DNA of 51,098 bases from Alphaproteobacteria bacterium (GTDB lineage: Bacteria; Pseudomonadota; Alphaproteobacteria; Rhizobiales; Beijerinckiaceae). The notes below the pieces were generated by a model, which was not told the origin of the DNA, ran no database searches, and was given only the letters and a program-made list of their open reading frames with translations. Positions within the stretch are counted from its first letter, which is position 1. Every line of letters begins with the position of its first letter. Shown here in pieces: positions 25,399-34,176 of the stretch. The position numbers and the translations under genes are program-made. The DNA is taken from NCBI GenBank assembly GCA_016869435.1, contig VGEB01000009.1, forward strand, positions 1-51,098, written 5' to 3'.

Positions 25399-27405
25399 AT
25401 GATGCGCAAGCTCCTCATCGCGAATCGCGGCGAGATCGCGTGCCGAATCATGCGAACTGCAAAAAGACTGGGCGTCGCGACGGTCGCGGTCTATTCCGAG
25501 GTCGACGCGCTCGCGATGCATGTCGAACTTGCGGATGAAGCCTATCTGCTCGGACCGGCGCCAGCGCGCGAGAGCTATCTTTCGATCGAGAAGATTATCG
25601 ACGTCGCAAAGCGTTCTGGGGCGGACGCCATACATCCCGGCTATGGTTTTCTTTCCGAGAACGCGGATTTCGCTGAAAGCTGCGCCGCGAATGGACTGAT
25701 CTTCGTTGGACCGCCGCCGCGCGCGATGCGTCTTCTTGGCGCAAAGAGCGCAGCCAAGGCCGCGATGGCGCAGGCGGGCGCGCCCGTCGCGCCTGGTTCA
25801 AGCGGCGGCGACGACGCCGAACTCATCGAGGCTGCGCGCGCCATCGGCTTTCCATTGCTCGTCAAGGCGTCGGCCGGCGGCGGCGGCAAGGGCATGCGCG
25901 TCGTTCGAGCGCCCGAAGAATTGCCGTCGGCGATCGAAAGCGCCCGGCGCGAAACGCGCGCCGCCTTTGGCGACGATTCGCTGTTCATCGAAAAATATTT
26001 CTCCGGCTATAAACATGTGGAAATCCAAATCTTCGCGGACGCGCATGGCGGCGTCATCTCCTTTTTCGAGCGCGACTGCTCCCTGCAGCGCCGGCGCCAA
26101 AAAATCATCGAAGAGACGCCGGCGCCCGGCCTGTCGCAGTCTCTGCGCGCACGGATGAGCGAGGCTGCGGTCAGGGCGGCGCGCGCGTCGGGCTATATCG
26201 GCGCCGGCACGATCGAATTTCTGGTCGGCGACGACCACTTCTATTTTCTCGAAATGAATACGCGGCTGCAGGTCGAACATCCGGTGACGGAGATGGTGTC
26301 GAATCAGGACCTCGTCGAATGGCAGTTGCGCGTCGCCTGCGGCGCGACGCTTCCCATGACACAGGACGATCTGAGACTGAGCGGCTGCGCGATCGAGGCG
26401 CGAATCTGCGCGGAAGAGCCGGCTCGAGGCTTCATGCCTTCGGCCGGCGACATTATTCACTTTCGTGCGCCGCCGCGCGCGCCTTTCCTGCGCATCGACT
26501 CCGGCGTTCGCGCCAGCGACCGCGTCACGCCTCATTATGACTCGCTCCTCGCGAAGCTGATCGTCTTCGGCGAGAACCGCGCGCAGGCGCTGGCCCGCTT
26601 GCAGGCGGCGCTGGATGAGGTCGAGATCGTCGGCGTCGCTACGAATCTCGATCTGCTGCGGGCGATCTCCGCGAGTGACACGATGGCGCGCGGGGATTAC
26701 GACACTGAGTTTGTGGCGAACAATATCGAAACGCTGACCCAGCCTGTCGCGCCGGACGTGGAGTTGGATCGCGTCCTACTTGCGGCGGCGAGCGCGATTT
26801 TTCTGTCGGTCGTACGACGGACGGCGCTGGATTCGAACAGAGCCGCAGGCGACGAGTGGTCGCCCTGGGCTCAAGCTGACGCATGGCGACTCTATGACTC
26901 CGCCGGCTGTGAAGTGAGAGTCGCTCATGCGGGCAGGGCGCTCTCTGCGCACATCGCCAATCCGCGGCCCGGCGGCTTTTTGCTGAACTTTGGCGGAGTC
27001 GTCGGCGCTGTCGAGGTCGAAGCTCTCAGCGATCGCCTCCTGCTGTTTATCAGCGGTGTGAAGCACGAGATCGGAACCGTCACGCTCGACGACGGCGTGG
27101 TCGTCATTCTGCGCGGCAGGAACTATGTGCTGAATTGGCTGCAAACGGCGGCTTCCTCCCACAGCCAAGGGTCGTCGGAGGAACGCGTGCTTGCGCCGAT
27201 GCCGGCGACCGTGACCCGCGTCGCCGTGAAGATGGGCGACGCGGTCAGCAGGGGTCAGACGCTCGTGGTTCTTGAGGCGATGAAAATGGAAATCGCCATG
27301 GCTGCGCCGCATGACGGCATCGTCAGGAACGTCGCCTGCGCAGCGGGCGACATGGCAAAGGAAGGCGCCGAACTCGTTTCGCTGGCGCGAAAGGAGGACG
27401 TATGA
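25399..27405 (+). CDS. Methylcrotonoyl-CoA carboxylase alpha subunit (biotin carboxylase + biotin carrier)
   Basis: A 668-residue biotin-dependent subunit. Residues 1-450 are biotin carboxylase, with KLLIANRGEIACRIMRT, HPGYGFLSENADFA, ATP-binding KASAGGGGKGMRVV, ERDCSLQRRRQKIIEE and EMNTRLQVEHPVTEM. A middle linker domain follows. The C-terminal biotinyl domain carries EAMKMEIAMAAPHDG, whose Lys (about 629) is biotinylated by BirA. It works with the carboxyltransferase encoded by the gene at 22989. Its stop overlaps the HMG-CoA lyase start in ATGA. Confidence 0.95.
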   Translation: MMRKLLIANRGEIACRIMRTAKRLGVATVAVYSEVDALAMHVELADEAYLLGPAPARESYLSIEKIIDVAKRSGADAIHPGYGFLSENADFAESCAANGLIFVGPPPRAMRLLGAKSAAKAAMAQAGAPVAPGSSGGDDAELIEAARAIGFPLLVKASAGGGGKGMRVVRAPEELPSAIESARRETRAAFGDDSLFIEKYFSGYKHVEIQIFADAHGGVISFFERDCSLQRRRQKIIEETPAPGLSQSLRARMSEAAVRAARASGYIGAGTIEFLVGDDHFYFLEMNTRLQVEHPVTEMVSNQDLVEWQLRVACGATLPMTQDDLRLSGCAIEARICAEEPARGFMPSAGDIIHFRAPPRAPFLRIDSGVRASDRVTPHYDSLLAKLIVFGENRAQALARLQAALDEVEIVGVATNLDLLRAISASDTMARGDYDTEFVANNIETLTQPVAPDVELDRVLLAAASAIFLSVVRRTALDSNRAAGDEWSPWAQADAWRLYDSAGCEVRVAHAGRALSAHIANPRPGGFLLNFGGVVGAVEVEALSDRLLLFISGVKHEIGTVTLDDGVVVILRGRNYVLNWLQTAASSHSQGSSEERVLAPMPATVTRVAVKMGDAVSRGQTLVVLEAMKMEIAMAAPHDGIVRNVACAAGDMAKEGAELVSLARKEDV

Positions 27406-28355
27406 GCGTACCCTCCCGCGTCACCATCGTGGAAGTCGGCCCGCGCGACGGCCTGCAGAACGAGAAACTGGCGCTATCGCCGCAGATGCGGGCCGAACTT
27501 ATCAATCGTCTCGCCGCCGCGGGAGTGATCCGCATCGAAGCCGGGAGTTTCGTCTCGCCGACAGCCGTGCCGCAAATGGCGGGCACTGATCAAACTCTCG
27601 CGCTGATCTTGAAGCAAAATCTGCGGCTCGCCGTGCTGGTTCCAAACCTTCGTGGACTTGCCGACGCCCTCGCTGCGGGGGTGGATGAGATCGCCGTATT
27701 CGCCGCCGCTTCCGAGACCTTCTCGAAACGCAATATCAACTGCTCGATCGAGGAAAGCCTTCAACGATACGCCGAAGTCGTCGCAGAGGCGCGCCGCCAT
27801 GGCGTCAGCGCGCGCGGCTATGTCTCTTGCGTCCTGGGCTGTCCTTACGAAGGAGCGATTGATGGCGCAAGGGTCGTATCAGTCGCCGGCGCGCTTCTCG
27901 AGATGGGCTGCTTCGAAGTATCGCTCGGCGACACCATTGGCGTCGGCGGGCCGCTGCAAGCCCGCCGATTGGTGGAACGCGTGGCGCGGGTTGCGCCGCT
28001 CGACAGGATCGCGGTGCATTTCCATGACACCTACGGACAGGCGCTCGCCAATATTTTCGCCTGCCTCGAAACCGGCGTCTCTATCGTCGACAGTTCGATC
28101 GCAGGCCTCGGCGGCTGCCCCTTCGCGCCGGGGGCTGCAGGAAACGTCGCGACCGAGGACGTCGTCTACATGCTTCAGAGAATGGACGTTGAAACCGGCG
28201 TATCGCTCGATCGCCTCTTAGCGGCGGGGGCCTTCGCCTGCGCACAGCTCGATCGGGCGCCGGCGAGTCGCGTGGCGCAGGCCTATGGGGCGCGCGCGAG
28301 CTTGTCAAAAAGCTACGCCGCGACAGGTTTACGGTCGACGACTCGCGGTAAATGA
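27402..28355 (+). CDS. Hydroxymethylglutaryl-CoA lyase
   Basis: A 317-residue TIM-barrel enzyme splitting HMG-CoA into acetyl-CoA and acetoacetate, the last leucine step. It shows VEVGPRDGLQNEK with the catalytic/metal Arg and Asp near residue 14, VHFHDTYGQALANI with metal His residues, and the family signature GLGGCPFAPGAAGNVATEDV containing the catalytic Cys near residue 240. The length is typical of bacterial enzymes. It overlaps the preceding gene by 4 bases. Confidence 0.95.
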   Translation: MSVPSRVTIVEVGPRDGLQNEKLALSPQMRAELINRLAAAGVIRIEAGSFVSPTAVPQMAGTDQTLALILKQNLRLAVLVPNLRGLADALAAGVDEIAVFAAASETFSKRNINCSIEESLQRYAEVVAEARRHGVSARGYVSCVLGCPYEGAIDGARVVSVAGALLEMGCFEVSLGDTIGVGGPLQARRLVERVARVAPLDRIAVHFHDTYGQALANIFACLETGVSIVDSSIAGLGGCPFAPGAAGNVATEDVVYMLQRMDVETGVSLDRLLAAGAFACAQLDRAPASRVAQAYGARASLSKSYAATGLRSTTRGK

Positions 28356-28359
28356 CGCC

Positions 28360-29511
28360 ATGTCATCCTATTCTGAATTGAGCGCCGAGCAGGAGGCCAT
28401 CCGCGAGATGGCGCGAGACTTTGGGCGCGACCGCCTCGCGCCCTTTGCGCTCGATTGGGACCGCGAGCATGTCTTCCCGGTCGACACCCTACGCGACGCC
28501 GCGGCGCTGGGCATGGCTGGAATCAATGTGCGGGAGGCGTCAGGCGGCGCCGGACTGACGCGTCTTGACGGCGTGCTGATCTTCGAGGCGCTCGCCATGG
28601 GCTGCCCGACGATCGCCGCCTACCTCTCGATTCACAACATGTGCGCGACTCTGATCGACGCTTTCGGGAGTGAGCGTCAGATTGACAAATGGCTGCCGAA
28701 GCTCGTGACGATGGAGCTTCTATCGAGCTACTGCCTGACGGAATCCGGTAGCGGATCGGATGCGGCGGCGCTGCGCATGCATGCGACGCATAGCGGCGAT
28801 CACTACGTCTTGAACGGCGCCAAACAATTCATTTCGGGCGCCGGGGCGGGCGGCGACGATCACCTCTATGTCGTCATGGCGCGAACCGGCGAGCCGGGCC
28901 CGAAAGGCATATCGGCTTTCGTCGTCGAAGGCGGAACGCCGGGTTTGAGTTTCGGCGCGATCGAGCGAAAAATGGGGTGGAACGCCCAGCCGACGCGCGT
29001 CGTCATCTTCGACGACTGCCGCGTGCCTGCCGAAAATCTTATCGGACGCGCGGGCGACGGGTTCAAGATCGCGATGGCTGCGCTGGACGGCGGCCGTCTC
29101 AACATCGCCGCCTGTTCGCTCGGCGGCGCGCAGTCGGCCTTCGATCACGCGCTGCGCTACATGAGCGGCCGCAAAGCGTTCGGTCGCGCGCTCGACGAAT
29201 TCCAGGCGCTGCAGTTCCGGCTCGCCGACATGGCCACGCAGCTTGAAGTCTCGCGCACCTTTCTGTGGCGGGCGGCGGCGGCGCTCGACGGCAAGGCCCC
29301 CGGGGCCACGACTTTATGCGCCATGGCGAAGCGCGTCGTCACCGACGCCGGCTTTGCGGTCGCCAATGAAGCATTGCAGCTTCACGGCGGCTATGGCTAC
29401 TTAAGCGAATATGGAATCGAAAAGATCGTTCGCGATTTGCGCGTTCATCAGATTCTCGAAGGAACGAATGAAATCATGCGCGTCATCATCGCGCGATCGT
29501 TCTTGACGTAG
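28360..29511 (+). CDS. Isobutyryl-CoA dehydrogenase
   Basis: A 383-residue acyl-CoA dehydrogenase, with YCLTESGSGSDAAALRM, GAKQFISGAGAGGDDHLYVV, LHGGYGYLSEYGIEKIVRDL and catalytic Glu in the C-terminal LEGTNEIMRVII. The Ala/Gly-rich GAGAGGDDHLY and the short acyl pocket residues fit the isobutyryl-CoA group, and it is followed by 3-hydroxyisobutyryl-CoA hydrolase. It converts isobutyryl-CoA to methacrylyl-CoA in valine degradation. The chosen ATG 28360 gives the usual short leader MSSYSELS; an upstream extension would overlap the lyase gene. Confidence 0.88.
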   Translation: MSSYSELSAEQEAIREMARDFGRDRLAPFALDWDREHVFPVDTLRDAAALGMAGINVREASGGAGLTRLDGVLIFEALAMGCPTIAAYLSIHNMCATLIDAFGSERQIDKWLPKLVTMELLSSYCLTESGSGSDAAALRMHATHSGDHYVLNGAKQFISGAGAGGDDHLYVVMARTGEPGPKGISAFVVEGGTPGLSFGAIERKMGWNAQPTRVVIFDDCRVPAENLIGRAGDGFKIAMAALDGGRLNIAACSLGGAQSAFDHALRYMSGRKAFGRALDEFQALQFRLADMATQLEVSRTFLWRAAAALDGKAPGATTLCAMAKRVVTDAGFAVANEALQLHGGYGYLSEYGIEKIVRDLRVHQILEGTNEIMRVIIARSFLT

Positions 29512-29515
29512 CAAC

Positions 29516-30589
29516 ATGGACGTCATCGCTTCGCGCGAAGGTCGCCTCGGACGCATTGTCCTCAACAGGCCGCAGGCCCTCAATACGCTGACGCTGCCGA
29601 TGGTGCGGGCGTTTCGGCGCGCGCTCGACGAGTTCGGCGAGGACGATGGCGTTTGCGCCGTTTTCGTCGCCGGCGCCGGCGATCGTGGTCTGTGCGCCGG
29701 CGGCGACGTGAGGGTTCTTTACGAGCTGGAGACTGCGCAGAAGCGGCGTTTCGCCGATTTCTGGCGCGAGGAATATGAGCTGAACGCCCGCATAGCCTCC
29801 TTTCCCAAGCCCTATGTCGTGATCATGGATGGAATCGTCATGGGCGGCGGCGTCGGCATTTCCGCGCATGGCAATCGGCGGGTTGTGACCGAGCGCAGCC
29901 GGATCGCCATGCCGGAAGTCGGCATCGGATTCTTTCCTGATGTGGGCGCGAGCTGGCTTCTTTCCCGGGCGGGCGCAATCGGGCCCTATATGGCGCTGTC
30001 GGCGGCGTCGGTGACGGCGGCCGACGCGATCGACGCCGGTCTTGCCGATCTAACGATCCATTCAGGAGATATCGAGCGGCTGATCGACGAGCTCAAAGTG
30101 ATCGACGTCGCCGAGGATGTCGACGCCGCCTTGCGGCGTCTCGCGCGCCGGCCGGATGACGGTCAGCTCTCGCCGTACCGCCGACTACTCGCCGAAGCGA
30201 CCGCGCATGAGAAGCTCGGCGATGTGATCGCGGCCTTCGAGCGTGAGGGATCGGAATTCTCCCTGCGCGCCGCAGCGGACATCGGGTCGAAGTCGCCGAC
30301 GGCCCTGAAAGTCACGCGCGCATTGCTCCAGCGCGCCGCGCAGGCTCCAGATCTCGAAACCTGTCTGACCAATGAATTCAAGGCGGCCTGCCGCATGCTC
30401 GAGACTCACGATCTTTATGAAGGCATTCGCGCAGCGATCATCGACAAGGACCGGCGGCCGAAATGGTCGCCGGACAGGCTCGACGCGGTCAGCGACGAAG
30501 CGATCGAAGAGATTCTCGGCGGCGATGCGACGCCGCTTCCGACGTTTAAAAGCTGGAATCCGTCGCCATATCCTCCTTGGGAGAGCTAA
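29516..30589 (+). CDS. 3-Hydroxyisobutyryl-CoA hydrolase
   Basis: A 357-residue crotonase-superfamily thioesterase that frees 3-hydroxyisobutyrate from its CoA ester. The sequence shows LNRPQALNTLTLPMV at the N-terminus, DRGLCAGGDVRVLYE near residue 60, MDGIVMGGGVGISAHG near 105 and MPEVGIGFFPDVGASWLLSR near 135, with the hydrolase-type Glu and Asp in that last segment. The length of about 350 residues, longer than hydratases, and the final KSWNP are typical of the family. It lies 4 bases after the dehydrogenase. Confidence 0.93.
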   Translation: MDVIASREGRLGRIVLNRPQALNTLTLPMVRAFRRALDEFGEDDGVCAVFVAGAGDRGLCAGGDVRVLYELETAQKRRFADFWREEYELNARIASFPKPYVVIMDGIVMGGGVGISAHGNRRVVTERSRIAMPEVGIGFFPDVGASWLLSRAGAIGPYMALSAASVTAADAIDAGLADLTIHSGDIERLIDELKVIDVAEDVDAALRRLARRPDDGQLSPYRRLLAEATAHEKLGDVIAAFEREGSEFSLRAAADIGSKSPTALKVTRALLQRAAQAPDLETCLTNEFKAACRMLETHDLYEGIRAAIIDKDRRPKWSPDRLDAVSDEAIEEILGGDATPLPTFKSWNPSPYPPWES

Positions 30590-30608
30590 GGGGCCAGAGG
30601 ATGATGTC

Positions 30609-31799
30609 ATGAGCGCTGCCGCACCTGTCGTCATCATCGGCGCCGCGCGCACGCCGATCGGCGCGTTTCTGGGCGAGTTGAAGGATATCGCTTCGCCGCA
30701 ACTGGGCGCGCACGCAATCGAAGCCGCGGTAACGCGCGCCAGACTGGATCCAAACGACATCGACGAAGTCGTCATGGGCTGCGTTCTCTCCGCCGGCCTC
30801 GGCCAGGCGCCGGCGCGTCAGGCGGCGCTCGGCGCTGGGCTGCCTGAGTCAACCGGCGCGGTCACCGTCAACAAGATGTGCGGCTCCGGCATGAAGGCGG
30901 TGATGCTCGCCAGCGACCAGCTCGCGGCGGGAGGCGCGCGCATCGCGGTCGCCGGGGGCATGGAGAGCATGAGCAATGCGCCCTATTTGCTCGATCGCGC
31001 GCGCACCGGTTACCGCATGGGCCACCGCAAGGTCCTCGATCACATGTTTTTGGACGGTCTCGAAGACGCCTATGAAAAAGGCCGGCTGATGGGGTCGTTC
31101 GCCGAGGATTGCGCGACGGAATATCAATTTACCCGCGAGATGCAGGATGCATTTGCGGCGACATCGCTGTCGCGCGCGCAGCGCGCCACAAACGACCAAT
31201 CCTTCGCTCAGGAGATCGCGCCGGTCACGCTCGGCAAAGGCGCCAATGCGCGAATGATCGCCAGCGACGAACTGCCGGGCAAAGCCAAGGCGCAGGATAT
31301 CCCGCGGCTCAAGCCGGTGTTCAGAGAGGATGGAACGATCACCGCCGCCAACGCCAGCGCCATATCGGATGGGGCCGCGGCGCTGGCGCTGATGCGCGCC
31401 GATGACGCCGAGCGTACAGGCGCGAAGCCGCTGGCGATCATTCGTGGCTACGTCACCGTCGCCGGCGCGCCGAGCCGTTTTTCCGTCACGCCGATCGAAG
31501 CGATCCGAAAACTCATGGATCGGGTCGGCTGGACGACCGGCGACGTCGACCTCTTCGAAATCAATGAAGCCTTTGCCGTCGTCGCCATGGCGGCGATGCG
31601 CGACCTCGACCTGCCGCACGATAAGGTCAATGTTCGCGGCGGCGCTTGCGCGCTCGGGCACCCGATCGGCGCGTCCGGCGCCAGGATCATTGTCACGCTT
31701 CTTTCCGCTTTGGAGGCGATGGGGCTGAAGAAAGGCGTCGCGGCGCTCTGCATCGGCGGCGGAGAAGCCACCGCCATGGCCATCGAACGGCTAAGCTAG
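30609..31799 (+). CDS. Acetyl-CoA C-acetyltransferase (thiolase)
   Basis: A 396-residue thiolase II. The nucleophilic Cys is in NKMCGSGMKAVMLAS near residue 91; the second-site motifs are NEAFAVVAMAA and GGACALGHPIGASGARI with the catalytic His, and the reactivating Cys lies in AALCIGGGEA near residue 380. It interconverts acetoacetyl-CoA with acetyl-CoA and would process the acetoacetate from leucine and tyrosine after CoA activation; no CoA-transferase gene is seen here. ATG 30609 is preceded by AGAGG and was chosen over the far upstream extension that overlaps the hydrolase. Confidence 0.92.
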   Translation: MSAAAPVVIIGAARTPIGAFLGELKDIASPQLGAHAIEAAVTRARLDPNDIDEVVMGCVLSAGLGQAPARQAALGAGLPESTGAVTVNKMCGSGMKAVMLASDQLAAGGARIAVAGGMESMSNAPYLLDRARTGYRMGHRKVLDHMFLDGLEDAYEKGRLMGSFAEDCATEYQFTREMQDAFAATSLSRAQRATNDQSFAQEIAPVTLGKGANARMIASDELPGKAKAQDIPRLKPVFREDGTITAANASAISDGAAALALMRADDAERTGAKPLAIIRGYVTVAGAPSRFSVTPIEAIRKLMDRVGWTTGDVDLFEINEAFAVVAMAAMRDLDLPHDKVNVRGGACALGHPIGASGARIIVTLLSALEAMGLKKGVAALCIGGGEATAMAIERLS

Positions 31800-32105
31800 C
31801 GTCAGTGTCTCCTATCAGGCTCCCCGATCGATATGTTCAACCTGCGGCGCTTGCAAGTCTGCGCTTCAGCGAGTCGCGGCGATGCGGCATGCATCCATGA
31901 ACGTTCCGAAATTATCGATCGCGAACGTGTCGCGTCGTTCGATCGAGAGGAAACGAACGAATTCGCCACGCAACGACATCCGTCTCGAAATGAGGAAGAA
32001 TCAAGACGTCGATTTCCCGCGCTGCGGCGCGAAATCACAAAAAAATTGTCGCGGCGCCGTGACGCCTCGCTTCGCCGCGCTACTTCGCTCATCAGGAGCG
32101 GGGCG
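31800..32105. other. Untranslated leader or promoter region before the 2-oxoacid dehydrogenase genes
   Basis: The reading frame of the E1alpha gene stays open through this stretch, but the translated sequence (arginine and serine rich) has no family similarity, so I treat it as non-coding. It contains an inverted repeat GATTTC-CCGCGCTGCGGCGC-GAAATC at 32011-32036 with an inner GCGC/GCGC pairing, followed by ACAAAAAAATTG. The last bases hold AGGAG (32094-32098), the E1alpha ribosome binding site. An operator for a branched-chain keto acid regulator could sit here. Confidence 0.4.
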
Positions 32106-33203
32106 ATGGGAAACATTGAGATGGGCTTCGATCTCCCAGTAGATTTCGTCCAGCTGCTGTCGCCAAGCGGCGAGATGAGCAAGGCGGCCAGCAAATCGGC
32201 AAAGGATATTGACCGGCTGGTCCAATTCTATCGCGCGATGACGCGAACCAGGACCTTCGACAATAAGGCGATCAGTCTTCAGCGCACCGGACAATTGGGC
32301 ACATTCGCCTCCGCGCTTGGTCAGGAGGCGATCGGCGTCGGAGCGGCGGCGGCGATGGAAGAGCGCGACGTTCTCGTGCCGTCCTATCGCGATCATGCGG
32401 CGCAATTCTATCGCGGCATGTCGATGTCCGAATGTCTGCTCTATTGGGGCGGCGACGAGCGCGGCAGCGATTTCAAGAACGCGCGCGGCGATTTTCCAAA
32501 TTGCGTGCCTGTCGCGACTCAGGCGCCGCACGCGGTCGGCGCGGCCTATGCGCTGATGATGCGGAAGGAGGATCGCGTCGTCGTCACTTTCATCGGCGAC
32601 GGCGGCACCTCCAATGGCGCCTTTTATGAAGCGCTGAATATGGCGGGAGTCTGGAAAACGCCGGTCGTCTTCATCATCAACAATAATGGCTGGGCGATAT
32701 CGACGCCGCGAGAACTCGAAAGCGCGGCGGAAACCCTGGCGCAAAAGGCGGTCGCCGCCGGCATCGACGGACGCCAGGTCGACGGCAATGACGTCGTCGC
32801 CGTCCATGAAGTCGTGCGCCGGGCGATCGAAAAGGCGCGATCGGGCGGCGGACCGACGCTGATCGAAGCGATCACCTATCGTCTCGGCGATCACACCACC
32901 GCCGACGACGCCTCGCGCTATCGCGATCCCGAGATTGTTCGCGCGCAGTGGACGCGAGAACCGATCGCCCGGCTGCGCGCCTACCTTGTCAGCGAAGGCG
33001 CCTGGTCGAAGGAGCAGGAGGCCGAGCTTCTCAAGGCAAGCGCCGAAGAAGTCGATCGGGAAGTCGCCGCCTATCTGAACGCTTCGCCGCTCAGCGTCGA
33101 CGCGATGTTCGAGCATCTATACGCGAAGCTTCCCGAGTCCATGCAGTGGCAACGCGAAGAGGCGCGCCGCTTCGCGCAATCGAGCGGGAAGGGCCATGTC
33201 TGA
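32106..33203 (+). CDS. Branched-chain 2-oxoacid dehydrogenase E1 component, alpha subunit
   Basis: A 365-residue thiamine diphosphate-dependent decarboxylase subunit. It shows GTFASALGQEAIGVGAA, PSYRDHAAQFYRGMSM, the TPP motif GDGGTSNGAFYEALN followed by NNNGWAIS, and the phosphorylation-loop region YRLGDHTTADDASRYRD. The start ATG 32106 has AGGAG seven bases in front. It decarboxylates the keto acids of leucine, valine and isoleucine. A pyruvate dehydrogenase role cannot be excluded from sequence alone, but the surrounding catabolic genes favour branched-chain substrates. It overlaps the beta gene by 8 bases. Confidence 0.87.
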   Translation: MGNIEMGFDLPVDFVQLLSPSGEMSKAASKSAKDIDRLVQFYRAMTRTRTFDNKAISLQRTGQLGTFASALGQEAIGVGAAAAMEERDVLVPSYRDHAAQFYRGMSMSECLLYWGGDERGSDFKNARGDFPNCVPVATQAPHAVGAAYALMMRKEDRVVVTFIGDGGTSNGAFYEALNMAGVWKTPVVFIINNNGWAISTPRELESAAETLAQKAVAAGIDGRQVDGNDVVAVHEVVRRAIEKARSGGGPTLIEAITYRLGDHTTADDASRYRDPEIVRAQWTREPIARLRAYLVSEGAWSKEQEAELLKASAEEVDREVAAYLNASPLSVDAMFEHLYAKLPESMQWQREEARRFAQSSGKGHV

Positions 33204-34176
33204 AATCACTTTGGTCGAGGCGGTCAATCTGGCGCTGGCCCGGGCGATGGACGAGGACGGCGACGTGCTCCTGCTCGGCGAAGACATCGGCGTCAACGGC
33301 GGCGTGTTTCGCGCCACCAACGGCTTGCAGGCGCGCTTCGGCCGCGCGCGCGTCATCGACACGCCTCTGGCCGAGGGCGGCATCGCTGGGGTCGCGGTCG
33401 GCATGGCGGCGATGGGGTTAAAGCCCGTCGCCGAAATTCAGTTTTCGGGTTTCATCTATCCGGCGATCGATCAGATCATCAATCACGCGTCCCGCTTGCG
33501 CAATCGCACGCGCGCGCGGATGACCTGCCCGATGGTCCTGCGTTCGCCTTGCGGGGCCGGCATTCATGCGCCCGAGCATCACTCGGAAAGTCCAGAGGCG
33601 ATGTTCGCCCATATGCCAGGTCTGCGCGTCGTCGCGCCGTCTTCGCCGGCGCGGGCGTACGGGTTGCTCCTGGCGTCAGTGCGCGATCCCGACCCGGTCA
33701 TTTTCCTTGAGCCGACGCGGCTCTATCGCCTGTTCCGTGAAGAGGTCGTGGACGATGGCGTCGAGTTGCCGCTCGACGCCTGCTTCATGTTGCGGGAAGG
33801 CGCCGATGCGACAATCGTGACCTGGGGCGCGATGGTCCCGGAGACGCTCGCCGCCGCCGAGAAGCTCGAAGAAGAGGGCGTCACGGTCGACGTGATCGAC
33901 GTCGCGACCTTAAAGCCGCTCGACGTCGAAACGATTCTGCGCTCCGTCGAAAAGACCGGACGCTGCGTCATTGTCCATGAAGCGCCGCGCACGGCGGGCT
34001 TTGGCGCCGAGATCGCCGCCGAAATCGCCGAGCGCGCGCTTTATTCGCTGCTGGCCCCGATCAAGCGGGTCACCGGCTATGACGTCGTCGTGCCGCTCGC
34101 AAAATTGGAGAAGCAATATATTCCGAGCGTCGATCGCATCGTCGACGGCGTTCGCCAGGCGATGGAGGCGTCATGA
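33196..34176 (+). CDS. Branched-chain 2-oxoacid dehydrogenase E1 component, beta subunit
   Basis: A 326-residue transketolase-like subunit that completes the E1 heterotetramer. Seen are LLGEDIGVNGGVFRATNGL near residue 28, DTPLAEGGIAGVAVGMA, MVLRSPCGAGIHAPEHHSES with the conserved His pair, and the C-terminal transketolase domain (VIDVATLKPLDVETI, VIVHEAPRTAGFGAEIAAEI). It overlaps both neighbours (8 bases with E1alpha, 4 with E2), which supports stoichiometric expression. Confidence 0.9.
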   Translation: MSEITLVEAVNLALARAMDEDGDVLLLGEDIGVNGGVFRATNGLQARFGRARVIDTPLAEGGIAGVAVGMAAMGLKPVAEIQFSGFIYPAIDQIINHASRLRNRTRARMTCPMVLRSPCGAGIHAPEHHSESPEAMFAHMPGLRVVAPSSPARAYGLLLASVRDPDPVIFLEPTRLYRLFREEVVDDGVELPLDACFMLREGADATIVTWGAMVPETLAAAEKLEEEGVTVDVIDVATLKPLDVETILRSVEKTGRCVIVHEAPRTAGFGAEIAAEIAERALYSLLAPIKRVTGYDVVVPLAKLEKQYIPSVDRIVDGVRQAMEAS

